Shown: in pieces, positions 54,999 through 63,599 of the stretch
How the letters are laid out: the number at the start of each line of letters is the position of its first letter
Position numbering within the stretch: position 1 is the first letter of the stretch
DNA from: Rhodanobacteraceae bacterium
Lineage (GTDB): Bacteria; Pseudomonadota; Gammaproteobacteria; Xanthomonadales; SZUA-5
DNA length: 64,000 bases
Reading direction: 5' to 3'
Assembly (NCBI GenBank): GCA_024234055.1
Contig: JACKOW010000015.1
Span: 49,367-113,366, forward strand
The notes under the pieces: model-generated
What the model saw: only the letters and a program-made list of their open reading frames with translations
Databases searched by the model: none
Told to the model about the DNA's origin: nothing
Translations under genes and position numbers: made by a program

Positions 54999-56096
54999 AT
55001 GTCCTTCCACAGCATTCCCGAAATCCTGAGCGACATCGCCGCCGGCCGCATGGTGGTGATCCTCGATGACGAAGACCGCGAGAACGAGGGCGATCTGATC
55101 ATGGCCGCCAGCAAGGTGCGGCCCGAGGACATCAATTTCATGGCCCGTCAGGCGCGCGGGCTGATCTGCCTGGGGCTCACCCGTGAGCGCTGCAAGCGCC
55201 TGGGCATCGGTCCGATGGTGGTCCGCAACACGGCGCGCATGGGCACCAACTTCACGGTGTCGATCGAAGCGGCCGAAGGCGTGACCACCGGCATTTCCGC
55301 CTACGACCGCGCCCACACCATCCGCACCGCAGTGGCGCCCGACGCCGTGGCTGATGACATCGTCCAGCCCGGGCATATCTTTCCATTGATGGCGCAGCCC
55401 GGTGGCGTGCTGGCACGCGCGGGGCACACCGAGGCGGCGGTTGATCTGGCCTGCCTGGCGGGCCTGGAGCCGGCCGGGGTGCTGGTCGAGATCATGGGCG
55501 AAGACGGGCATATGGCACGGCGTCCGCAGCTGGAGGTCTATGCCGCCGAACACGGCCTGAAGATCGGCACCATCGCCGATCTGATCCGCTACCGGCTGGC
55601 CACGGAACAGACCATCGAGCGCCTGGTCGAGCAGGCCGTCGAGACCGATGCCGGCCCGTTCAAGCTGCTGGTCTATCGGGATGTATTGGCCAAGGAGCTG
55701 CATCACGCCCTGGTTTTTGGCGAGCCCAACGCCGAGCAGCCGACGCTGGTCCGCGTCCACACCAAGAACTTCTGGAGCGATGTCCTCGGTATCCATCGCG
55801 GTGATTTCGGACTGCCCTTGCGGCACGCCATGGCCCAGATTGCAGCAGCTGGCAGCGGCGTCATCGTGGTCATCGGCGATCGTCCAGACAACGATGCCCA
55901 ACTGGCGCGCCTGCACAGTAACGATGACGGCGACGACCATGCTGCGCCCTGGCGCATGACCGGCATCGGCGCCCAGATCCTGGCTGATCTGGGCCTGCGG
56001 CGCCTGCGCGTGCTGGGCACGCCGCGGCGCTATCTGGGGCTGGCCGGATTCGGCCTGGAAGTGGTGGAATACGTGGGTGTGGCGGCGGGGCATTGA
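54999..56096 (+). CDS. ribB: 3,4-dihydroxy-2-butanone 4-phosphate synthase RibB with a degenerate RibA-like C-terminus
   Basis: 365 aa. Residues 1-~200 are RibB, acting on ribulose 5-phosphate for riboflavin: acidic active-site loop DDEDRENEGDL (23-33) and RAGHTEAAVDL. The remainder follows the RibA (GTP cyclohydrolase II) fold, but where RibA has its three zinc cysteines (VRVH..C..D..) it reads VRVHTKNFWSDVLGIHRGDF, with none. So it should make the butanone phosphate only. No SD precedes the ATG. No other rib gene adjacent. Confidence 0.93.
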   Translation: MSFHSIPEILSDIAAGRMVVILDDEDRENEGDLIMAASKVRPEDINFMARQARGLICLGLTRERCKRLGIGPMVVRNTARMGTNFTVSIEAAEGVTTGISAYDRAHTIRTAVAPDAVADDIVQPGHIFPLMAQPGGVLARAGHTEAAVDLACLAGLEPAGVLVEIMGEDGHMARRPQLEVYAAEHGLKIGTIADLIRYRLATEQTIERLVEQAVETDAGPFKLLVYRDVLAKELHHALVFGEPNAEQPTLVRVHTKNFWSDVLGIHRGDFGLPLRHAMAQIAAAGSGVIVVIGDRPDNDAQLARLHSNDDGDDHAAPWRMTGIGAQILADLGLRRLRVLGTPRRYLGLAGFGLEVVEYVGVAAGH

Positions 56097-56110
56097 TCGC
56101 GGCAGAAGCC

Positions 56111-56368
56111 GCTCCCACCAAACATGCCGCAAGCCCTTGAATCAAAAAATTTTCCGCAAAGGACGCAAAGGACGCAAAGGACGCAAAGGACGCAAAGTAG
56201 AGCGATTCCGAAATTTCGGTTGGTGTTGTCGCCAGAGACCGTGGTCAACCGGACAACCATTGAAATCTTCGCGTCCTTTGCGTCCTTTGCGGACAAAATG
56301 GAACCCCGGAGATCGCCGACAGTTTGATGCGCGAACAAGCGCACCGCCAGGGGCGACCGGGACTCCCA
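56111..56368. repeat. Composite intergenic element B, with 9-mer iteron arms
   Basis: Left module 56111-56143 (GCTCCCACCAAACATGCCGC...), left iterons 56154-56197 (GGACGCAAA units), a ~70-bp centre, inverse iterons 56267-56294, right module 56323-56368 (TTTGATGCGCGAACAAGCGC...). It shares both modules with 34523-34689, whose arms differ. A further AACCAAC run follows (about 56388-56402). No gene before 56420. Confidence 0.75.
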
Positions 56369-56419
56369 CAGCGGCCGGTCCACCTACAACCAACAACCAA
56401 CAACGCCAGAGGCCCCAGC

Positions 56420-56836
56420 ATGATGCTTGTCCGCGGTTTCCTCGCCGGTTTCGTCTCCACCCTGGTCTTCCATCAGGGTGCGCTGTACCTGCTCAATCTG
56501 CTGACCGGCGCCGGTCGGACGGTGTGGAACATGGCCGCCGTGCCGCCGCTCGGCATTCCCTCGGTGATCTCGCTGGCCTTCTGGGGAGGCCTCTGGGGCA
56601 TCCTGCTGGCCTGGCTGCTGAAGTCCCAGCGTGGCATCGGCTATTGGGCGATGGGCATCGTGCTCGGTGCGCTGTTGCCCAGTCTGGTCGCGCTGCTGAT
56701 CGTGTTTCCGCTCAAGGGGCTGCCCTTCGCCGCCGGTGGCGATGTGAAGATGTGGATCGCTGCCTTCATCCTCAACGGTGCCTGGGGCTTGGGCGTGGCG
56801 TTGTTCCTGAAGGTCCGGGTTGGCCTGTCGGGCTGA
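56420..56836 (+). CDS. Small integral membrane protein of unknown function
   Basis: 138 aa with four membrane helices (about 5-25, 42-63, 71-95, 110-132). Pattern FHQGALYLLNLLTGAG and GLWGILLAWLL are seen in uncharacterised proteobacterial proteins. Two adjacent ATGs (56420, 56423). The stop shares a base with the next ATG. Confidence 0.65.
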   Translation: MMLVRGFLAGFVSTLVFHQGALYLLNLLTGAGRTVWNMAAVPPLGIPSVISLAFWGGLWGILLAWLLKSQRGIGYWAMGIVLGALLPSLVALLIVFPLKGLPFAAGGDVKMWIAAFILNGAWGLGVALFLKVRVGLSG

Positions 56837-57189
56837 TGGCCGTGGAGGAATACCCGCTCGACGCCTGGTTGCTGCCGCTGCCCGGCGTCAGCCGCGAGTT
56901 CAAATGGGGCAATGATCTGGTCTATTCGGTTGCCGCGAAGATGTTCGCGGTGACCTGCATCGAAGGCGCCGACTTTGGGCGCTTGTCCTTCAAGGTCGAG
57001 GACGAGCGCTTTCTGGAGTTCACCGATCGTGAGGGCATCGTCCCCGCGCCGTATCTGGCCCGCGCTCGCTGGGTGATGCTGCCGAATCCGGGTGAATTCG
57101 AAGCCGACTGGATTCGCGAACGTCTGTTGATCTCCTACCAACTGGTGCGGGCAAACTTGCCCAAGCGGGTGCAGGCTACGTTGGGCTGA
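56836..57189 (+). CDS. MmcQ/YjbR family protein
   Basis: 117 aa. FKWGNDLVYSVAAKMFAVT and WVMLPNPGEFEADWIRERLLISYQLVRANLPKR fit the MmcQ/YjbR fold (CyaY-like, sometimes called DNA-binding). Role unknown. Translationally coupled to the membrane protein by TGATG. Confidence 0.8.
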   Translation: MAVEEYPLDAWLLPLPGVSREFKWGNDLVYSVAAKMFAVTCIEGADFGRLSFKVEDERFLEFTDREGIVPAPYLARARWVMLPNPGEFEADWIRERLLISYQLVRANLPKRVQATLG

Positions 57190-57488
57190 GCCGCCATCCG
57201 GCTTGATGGCGCTCCATGAGCTCATTTCGTCAGTGGGGCAGGGGGCAGGGGGCAGGGGTCCAACCTCGACGCATGTTCTGACCGTGCCGCGACGTGGGTT
57301 TCGTGCCCCTATTGGATGCGCGAATCTGAACGCTCTTCTTCGCGTTCTCTCTGCTTTTCCTTTGCGTTCTCTGTGTCCCGCTTCTGGTCACGACCTGCGT
57401 CAGGACAGGATCGTCGCGATGCCGATGTCGGAATCCGCCTGACCGGCGGTGGCGCAGGGATGGTGGCTTGCGGTAGGCGGGTTCCGAC
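57190..57488. repeat. Convergent gap with heptamers and TTTGCGTTCTC repeats
   Basis: Three GGGGCAG units (57235-57255), then GGATGCGCGAATCTG (about 57313), echoing the right module of the composite element, then GCGTTCTCTCTG...GCGTTCTCTGTG (57341-57381). No gene. Confidence 0.6.
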
Positions 57489-58922
57489 CTACGTGGCGCC
57501 GTCGAAACGGATGGGCCAACGGATGGCCTGGGCGCGGGCGTAGGTGTAGAAACCGCCCGCGCCGGCAAGCACCAGGGCGGCGACCAGGAGCGGGGCCTTG
57601 GAATAGAGCGCTGCGGAGACACACAATGAGGTCGGGATGGCGCCGAGCATGCTGAGCACGACCATGCCGAGGATCAATCGCGGGCGCTCCGAATCCAGCA
57701 GCATCAGCACCACGCCGAGACCGGCCAGGCTACTGCCGAAGGCACCCGCCGTGCCGCCCAGAATCAGCGGCCAGCGTTGCTCCTGCGGATAGAGCACGCT
57801 GAGCACCGCCAGCAGCGTCACCGCGAACAGCGTGGATGGGAGCAGCGATCGAGTCAGTGCCGAGGCCACGGACTCGCTGAATTCCAGTTGCGAACGCGGT
57901 GCTGACGCCAGATAGACATCGACCAGGCTCGGACGCAGCATCAGCGTCGCCCGATGCAACTGCTGGAAGCGCAGGGCAGTCAGCAAGCCCACATAGCTGG
58001 CGACCAGGTTGATCGGTGGCGGGCCCGACGCACGCTGCGCGAAGATCCAGGCAATGAAGCCGACAAAGGCGGCAGTGACGAATGTCTCCAGCGCCATGCC
58101 GCGCCAATGCGTGTTCGGCAGCAGCACCATGCCGATGGCGCGCTCTGCCGATCCGCGACGACCCAAGGCCAGTGCCCGCAAGGCACTGTCGAAAGCGGTG
58201 GCCGAGAATCGATGCTGCAGTTTCTGCATCCAGATGGCGATGCCGCCGGCCTGACTGATCCGGGCCTGATCGGCGGCGCTGCTGAGGTCGGCGACATTGA
58301 GATCGGCGGGTGACAGCGTCGGCGCACCATCACTGACCCGCATCAATCGCCGCCAGACGATCCGCATCAGAACGGCGGCGATGGCAAGCAGCAACAGCGG
58401 CGACAGCGCCGATTCTGTCAGCGCCAGCCAGATCTCGCGGGCCACATTCGGCCAGATGCCCAGAGGCAGAGGCAGCAGCCAGACCAGTGCCGCCCAGCGC
58501 AGGCCGCTGCCACTGGCGATGGAGGTGGCCAGCAGTAGACACAGGCCACTGGCCACCAGCAAGCCATCGACGCCGCAGGCATGGGCGATGGCGCCGGGCA
58601 GCACGGCAAAGACCAGCAGATACCAGCCCCAGACGGTGGCCAGCCCAGTGCGAAAACGCGGCAGCGTCTGCGATTCCGGGCGGCAGACCGAGGTCCAGAC
58701 CATGGCGCTGAGCATGCCGATGAACATCAGCGCGTAGGCGTGCAGCGCCAGCGAGCCATACACCCATTTGGGCTTGCCCGACCAGACCAGCACGCCCCAG
58801 CCGGCAGCCATCATCAGACTCATGAACAGCGCTGCCAGCGGATAACGCTGCAGCGGCAGCTTCAGCAGGGCGCTGACCGCGGTCGCGAACTGCCGGCGTT
58901 GCTGGATCGAGGGCCTGGCCAT
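57489..58922 (-). CDS. ABC transporter membrane subunit (uncharacterised)
   Basis: 477 aa with about ten to twelve membrane helices in two sets, separated by a cytoplasmic region (RIVWRRLMRVSDGAPTLSPAD...RRGSAERAIGMVL). No domain I can name; it is coupled to the ATPase gene by a one-base overlap, so it is most likely its permease partner. Substrate unknown. Confidence 0.7.
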   Translation of the reverse strand: MARPSIQQRRQFATAVSALLKLPLQRYPLAALFMSLMMAAGWGVLVWSGKPKWVYGSLALHAYALMFIGMLSAMVWTSVCRPESQTLPRFRTGLATVWGWYLLVFAVLPGAIAHACGVDGLLVASGLCLLLATSIASGSGLRWAALVWLLPLPLGIWPNVAREIWLALTESALSPLLLLAIAAVLMRIVWRRLMRVSDGAPTLSPADLNVADLSSAADQARISQAGGIAIWMQKLQHRFSATAFDSALRALALGRRGSAERAIGMVLLPNTHWRGMALETFVTAAFVGFIAWIFAQRASGPPPINLVASYVGLLTALRFQQLHRATLMLRPSLVDVYLASAPRSQLEFSESVASALTRSLLPSTLFAVTLLAVLSVLYPQEQRWPLILGGTAGAFGSSLAGLGVVLMLLDSERPRLILGMVVLSMLGAIPTSLCVSAALYSKAPLLVAALVLAGAGGFYTYARAQAIRWPIRFDGAT

Positions 58923-59809
58923 CAGCCGAGCTCGATGAAGATGTCTTCCAGCGACATCGGCGAGGTCACGGCACTGGCGCCGAAACGCGCCGCGAAGCCC
59001 TCCACCGTCGCGGCATCGAGGCCATCGACGATCCAGTGCGCCCCGCCGTCCTCGATGGTCTGACGGACGATGCCCGGATGGCGCCAGTCGGCGGGCGGCT
59101 GCGCGCCCAGCAGATCGACCCGGCGCACCCGCGACTTCAGTGTGGGCAGATCGCAGGAGAACTGGATGCGCCCGGACTTGAGCAGCGCAATCTCGGCGTC
59201 CGCGCGTTCCAGGTCGGTGGTGATGTGGGTCGAGAACACCACCGTCTTGCCCGGGCGTCGGGTGATCCGCAGCAACTCATCGAGGAACAGCCGTCGCGTC
59301 TGCGGATCCAGGCTGGCCACCGGTTCGTCCAGCAGCAACAGATCCGGATCGGGCGCAATGGCGCGGATGATCGCCAGTTTCTGGCGCTGGCCCTGTGACA
59401 GCTCACCGATCTTCTTGGCCGCATCGACTTCCCAGCGGCCGAGCAGGCCATCGACCATCTCGCGGTTCCAGCCTTCGTAGAACGCCGCGTGGAAGGCCAG
59501 ATACTGGCGCACCTTCATCCATGGAAACAGGTCGAAGCTCTGCGGCACGTAACCGATTCGGTGCAGCGTTTCCGGACGCAGCTCGGTCACCGGCTCGCCG
59601 AAGATCTCGATCCGGCCATCGTCCACCGGCGACAGGCCCAGCGCGCAGCGGATCAGCGTCGACTTGCCAGCGCCATTGCGTCCGAGTAACCCGACCACGC
59701 GGCCAGCAGGCAGCGACCAGTCCAGATAATCGAGCACCGTCTGTTTGCCGAAGCACTTGCGCAGGCCTTCGATGCGCAGGGCGCTGGCGGTTTCAACTGC
59801 CGAATCCAT
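58922..59809 (-). CDS. ABC transporter ATP-binding protein
   Basis: 295 aa. Walker A GRNGAGKST (43-51), signature LSQGQRQKLAI, Walker B LLLLDEPVASLDP, H-loop STHITTD. The layout resembles CcmA/YtrB-type exporters. ATG at 59809 (MDSAVET); an upstream GTG/ATG adds 4 residues. First gene of the pair. Confidence 0.92.
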   Translation of the reverse strand: MDSAVETASALRIEGLRKCFGKQTVLDYLDWSLPAGRVVGLLGRNGAGKSTLIRCALGLSPVDDGRIEIFGEPVTELRPETLHRIGYVPQSFDLFPWMKVRQYLAFHAAFYEGWNREMVDGLLGRWEVDAAKKIGELSQGQRQKLAIIRAIAPDPDLLLLDEPVASLDPQTRRLFLDELLRITRRPGKTVVFSTHITTDLERADAEIALLKSGRIQFSCDLPTLKSRVRRVDLLGAQPPADWRHPGIVRQTIEDGGAHWIVDGLDAATVEGFAARFGASAVTSPMSLEDIFIELG

Positions 59810-59985
59810 GAGCCTGACCATTCAATTCGAGGACGCCGAGAATACGGAAAGCGTCAACAACTTTGACATGCCAAAGGGCAGGCAAGAAGGATTCTGCGCC
59901 GATCTGCCCGAAGTTGTGGCCTCCGCGCACGCGTTGACGCGTTGAGAGAGAAATTTGGTCTTTTGCCACAGGGGCATTGAGCTTG

Positions 59986-60384
59986 ATGAACCATCGCATG
60001 CTCGTGGTATTCGCAATCGGACTCTTGCTGGGGCTATTGCTGGGCGTGGGCGCAGTCACCAGCGGACGGTTCACATTGCCTGTGGCTCAACCATCTCCGG
60101 GCGCGAGTGGGATTCGTGCGCCCGCGTTTCCCACCATCAAGCGCCCAGACATCAACGTCGACACGATGATTCAATTACAGCAAGTACGGGACGCTTTGCA
60201 TGCCGCAGAGGCCATGATTCGCGTGGACAATTTGAAGGGTGCTGCAGGTCTTTATGAGCGGGTATTGACTCAGTTCGACTGCAGCAACCAGGAGGCCCGC
60301 ACAGGTCTGAAGGCGGTGAATCCGGGACGCTATGCCATTGTAGCCAAAGCCTGTCCGGGAGCGAATCCGCTGGTGCAGCGCTAG
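59986..60384 (+). CDS. Hypothetical protein with N-terminal membrane anchor
   Basis: 132 aa. Membrane helix at about 5-26 (MLVVFAIGLLLGLLLGVGAV), a Pro-rich stretch, then a helical region (VRDALHAAEAMIRVDNLKGAAGLYERVLTQFDCSNQEAR) that looks like one TPR unit. ATG at 59986; a TTG at 59977 is also in frame. No known family. Upstream 59810-59985 holds no clear promoter; it has a direct repeat ACGCGTTG-ACGCGTTG at about 59932. Confidence 0.6.
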   Translation: MNHRMLVVFAIGLLLGLLLGVGAVTSGRFTLPVAQPSPGASGIRAPAFPTIKRPDINVDTMIQLQQVRDALHAAEAMIRVDNLKGAAGLYERVLTQFDCSNQEARTGLKAVNPGRYAIVAKACPGANPLVQR

Positions 60385-60474
60385 TGGCAGCTGTGTTCCA
60401 AACCTGATCGCAGCCACCGGCGCACGTGCTGGCCGCTATCATGGCCAGCCTGTCCCGTTGCCAGTGACCTGCCG

Positions 60475-62139
60475 ATGAGCACCCGTATCGATCACACCCG
60501 TCTGGTCCGCGCCGCGCGCGGCAGTGCGATCAGCTGCAAGAGCTGGCTCAGCGAGGCGCCCTTGCGCATGCTGATGAACAACCTTGATCCCGAAGTCGCG
60601 GAAAATCCGGCGGAACTGGTGGTCTACGGTGGCATCGGCCGCGCCGCCCGCGACTGGGAGTGCTTCGACGCCATCGTCCGTGCGCTCACCGAGCTGGAGG
60701 CCGACGAAACCCTGCTTATCCAGTCCGGCAAGCCGGTCGGCATCCTGCGCACCCATGCCGACGCGCCGCGGGTGCTGCTGGCCAATTCCAATCTGGTGCC
60801 GCACTGGGCGACCTGGGAGCATTTCAACGAGCTCGATCGCAAGGGCCTGATGATGTACGGGCAGATGACCGCCGGCTCGTGGATCTACATTGGCTCGCAA
60901 GGCATCGTCCAGGGCACCTACGAGACCTTCGTCGAGATGGGGCGGCAGCATTTCGGTGGCAATCTTACCGGCAAGTGGATTCTGACCGCCGGTCTCGGTG
61001 GCATGGGTGGCGCCCAGCCGCTGGCGGCGGCGATGGCCGGTGCCTGTTCGCTCAATATCGAATGCCAGCAGAGCCGCATCGACATGCGTTTGCGTACCCG
61101 CTACCTGGACGAGCAGGCCAGCGATCTGGACGACGCGCTGGCGCGCATCACCGCCCACACCGCTGCCGGCAAGGCGATCAGCGTCGGTCTGCTCGGTAAC
61201 GCCGCCGAGATCTTGCCGGAACTGGTGCGTCGCGGGGTCAAGCCCGACGCCGTGACCGATCAGACCAGCGCCCATGATCCGGTCAACGGCTATCTGCCGA
61301 GTGGCTGGACGGTCGAGCAGTGGTTCCAGCGCCGCAAGGCCGACACCGAAGGCACCGCGCGCGCCGCCAAGGCCTCGATGCGCGACCACGTCGAAGCCAT
61401 GCTGGCCTTCCATGCGCAGGGCATTCCCACCTTCGACTACGGCAACAATATCCGCCAGATGGCCAAGGATGAGGGGCTGGTTCATGCCTTCGACTTCCCC
61501 GGTTTCGTGCCGGCCTATGTGCGCCCGCTGTTCTGTCGCGGCATCGGCCCCTTCCGCTGGGTGGCGCTGTCGGGTGATCCCGAGGACATCCGCAAGACCG
61601 ATGCCAAGGTCAAGGAGCTGATCCCCGACGATCCGCATCTGCATCACTGGCTGGACATGGCCGAAGCCCGCATCGCCTTCCAGGGCCTGCCGGCGCGCAT
61701 CTGCTGGGTGGGCCTGGGTCAGCGCCACCGGTTGGGACTGGCCTTCAACGAGATGGTGCGCAATGGTGAGCTGAAGGCGCCGATCGTGATCGGCCGCGAT
61801 CATCTGGATTCAGGCTCGGTGGCCTCGCCCAATCGCGAAACCGAAGCCATGAAAGATGGTTCCGATGCCGTATCCGACTGGCCGCTGCTGAACGCCATGG
61901 GCGCCGTTGCCGGTGGCGCCACCTGGGTGTCGTTGCATCACGGCGGCGGCGTCGGCATGGGCTACTCGCAGCATTCAGGCATCGTCATCGTCTGCGACGG
62001 CTCGGCCCACGCCGACCGCCGCATCGCCCGCGTGCTCTGGAACGACCCGGCCATGGGGGTGTATCGCCATCACGATGCCGGCTACCAGATCGCCACCGAC
62101 TGCGCCCATGAGCAGGGCTTGAAGCTGCCGATGGGGTGA
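60475..62139 (+). CDS. hutU: Urocanate hydratase
   Basis: 554 aa, full length. Converts urocanate to imidazolonepropionate in histidine degradation using tightly bound NAD. TAGLGGMGGAQPLAAAMAG is the NAD-binding segment, and the catalytic cysteine lies in VRPLFCRGIGPFRWVALSGDP. No other hut gene is in the window, so the pathway is either split or lies beyond pgk. Confidence 0.97.
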   Translation: MSTRIDHTRLVRAARGSAISCKSWLSEAPLRMLMNNLDPEVAENPAELVVYGGIGRAARDWECFDAIVRALTELEADETLLIQSGKPVGILRTHADAPRVLLANSNLVPHWATWEHFNELDRKGLMMYGQMTAGSWIYIGSQGIVQGTYETFVEMGRQHFGGNLTGKWILTAGLGGMGGAQPLAAAMAGACSLNIECQQSRIDMRLRTRYLDEQASDLDDALARITAHTAAGKAISVGLLGNAAEILPELVRRGVKPDAVTDQTSAHDPVNGYLPSGWTVEQWFQRRKADTEGTARAAKASMRDHVEAMLAFHAQGIPTFDYGNNIRQMAKDEGLVHAFDFPGFVPAYVRPLFCRGIGPFRWVALSGDPEDIRKTDAKVKELIPDDPHLHHWLDMAEARIAFQGLPARICWVGLGQRHRLGLAFNEMVRNGELKAPIVIGRDHLDSGSVASPNRETEAMKDGSDAVSDWPLLNAMGAVAGGATWVSLHHGGGVGMGYSQHSGIVIVCDGSAHADRRIARVLWNDPAMGVYRHHDAGYQIATDCAHEQGLKLPMG

Positions 62140-62420
62140 GGGCTGGTTGTTGGTTGTCGGTTGTCGGTTGTTGGGACTCGGCTTTTGTGGGTCCAGACAA
62201 GTCTGGACCTACAACAGCCGGCCAATTTCACGCGGCTTCATGGCAAGGCGCACCGATAACGGCACCAATCTCCAACTCCCGCTCCATCGCCGAAACCAGC
62301 AACCGACAACCGCTCGACTCCGCGCCTCCGCGTGAGCCCGCTTCTACCGACAACCGACAACCGACAACCGACAACCGGCAACCGGCAACCGGCAACCGGC
62401 AACCGGCAACCGACAACCGC
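62140..62420. repeat. hutU-pgk gap: inverted CGACAAC heptamers around a GTCCAGAC palindrome
   Basis: Left arm 62143-62175 (GGTTGTT GGTTGTC GGTTGTC GGTTGTT). Right array 62348-62417: four CGACAAC, five CGGCAAC, one CGACAAC, ending 3 nt before the pgk stop. The palindrome GGGTCCAGACAAGTCTGGAC lies at 62189-62208. A short extra AACCGACAACCGC is at about 62302. No gene. Confidence 0.9.
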
Positions 62421-63599
62421 TCACCCCGCCGCGCGCTGCTCCAGCATCGCCACGGCCGGCAGGGTCTTGCCTTCGAGGAACTCCAGGAAGGCGCCGCCGC
62501 CGGTGCTGATGTAGCCGATGTCCTTTTCGATGCCGTACTTCTCGATGGCCGCAAGGGTGTCGCCGCCGCCTGCGATCGAAAAGGCCGAGGACCTGGCAAT
62601 GGCTTGTGCGATGGCCTTGGTGCCCTCGCCAAAGGCGTCGAATTCGAACACGCCGACCGGGCCGTTCCAGACCACGGTGCCGGCTTTGGCAATCAGTTCG
62701 GCATAGAGGGCAGCGGTCTTCGGGCCGATGTCGAGGATCATCTCCTCTGCCGACACGGTTTCAATGCCCTCGATCGTGCTCTTGGCATCGGCAGCAAAGG
62801 CAGGGGCTGTGACCACATCCAGCGGTAGCGGGATGCTGGCACCGCGAGCTTGCGCCTTGGCGACGATGGCGCGGGCGGCGTCGAGCAGATCGGGCTCGTG
62901 CAGGGATCGGCCGACACCAAAGCCGGCGGCGGCAATGAAGGTGTTGGCGATGCCGCCACCCACGATCAGCTGGTCGACCTTGTCGACCAAGCTGCCCAGC
63001 AGTTCCAGCTTGGTCGAGACCTTGGAGCCGGCGACGATGGCCAGCAACGGCCGCGCCGGTTGTTTCAGTGCCTTGGCCAGGGCATCCAGTTCAGCCGCCA
63101 GCAGCGGGCCTGCGCAGGCAATGGGTGCGTACTTGGCGACACCATGGGTCGAGGCCTGGGCCCGGTGAGCGGTGCCGAAGGCATCCATGACGAACACATC
63201 GCAGAGCGCAGCCATGCGCCGTGACAGGGTTTCATCGTCCTTGCCCTCGCCGGCGTTGAAACGGACGTTTTCGCACAGCGCGATAGTGCCAGGCGCAAGC
63301 TCGACACCCTCCAGCCAGTCGCGCACCAGCGGCACCGCTTGTCCCAGGTGTGCACTCAACCATTCCGCCACCGGCGCCAGGGAGGACTCGGCATCGTAGA
63401 CGCCCTCCTTGGGTCGGCCCAGATGCGACATGACCATGACCCTGGCGCCAGCGGCCAGCGCCTCGCGGAGGGTCGGCAGCGCAGCCGTCAAACGTTGCTC
63501 GCTGCTGATCTGGCCATCCTTGATCGGTACGTTCAGGTCTTCACGGATCAGGACACGTTTGTCGTGCAGATCAAGATCGGTCATGCGCAGGAAGCTCAT
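62421..63599 (-). CDS. pgk: Phosphoglycerate kinase
   Basis: 392 aa. Glycolytic enzyme making ATP from 1,3-bisphosphoglycerate. RVLIREDLNVPIKDG and SHLGRPKEG are the substrate site, and AIAGGGDTLAAIEKYG the nucleotide site near the C-terminus. Starts MSFLRMTDLDL. No gap or pyk neighbour inside the window. Confidence 0.97.
   Translation of the reverse strand: MSFLRMTDLDLHDKRVLIREDLNVPIKDGQISSEQRLTAALPTLREALAAGARVMVMSHLGRPKEGVYDAESSLAPVAEWLSAHLGQAVPLVRDWLEGVELAPGTIALCENVRFNAGEGKDDETLSRRMAALCDVFVMDAFGTAHRAQASTHGVAKYAPIACAGPLLAAELDALAKALKQPARPLLAIVAGSKVSTKLELLGSLVDKVDQLIVGGGIANTFIAAAGFGVGRSLHEPDLLDAARAIVAKAQARGASIPLPLDVVTAPAFAADAKSTIEGIETVSAEEMILDIGPKTAALYAELIAKAGTVVWNGPVGVFEFDAFGEGTKAIAQAIARSSAFSIAGGGDTLAAIEKYGIEKDIGYISTGGGAFLEFLEGKTLPAVAMLEQRAAG

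Noticed and set aside
57341..57381. Third copy of the 9-mer iteron element
   Set aside because: Only two GCGTTCTCT repeats and no inverted partner; too little to call the same element.
62348..62417. CRISPR array
   Set aside because: Units are 7 nt, contiguous, with no spacers; same for the other arrays.
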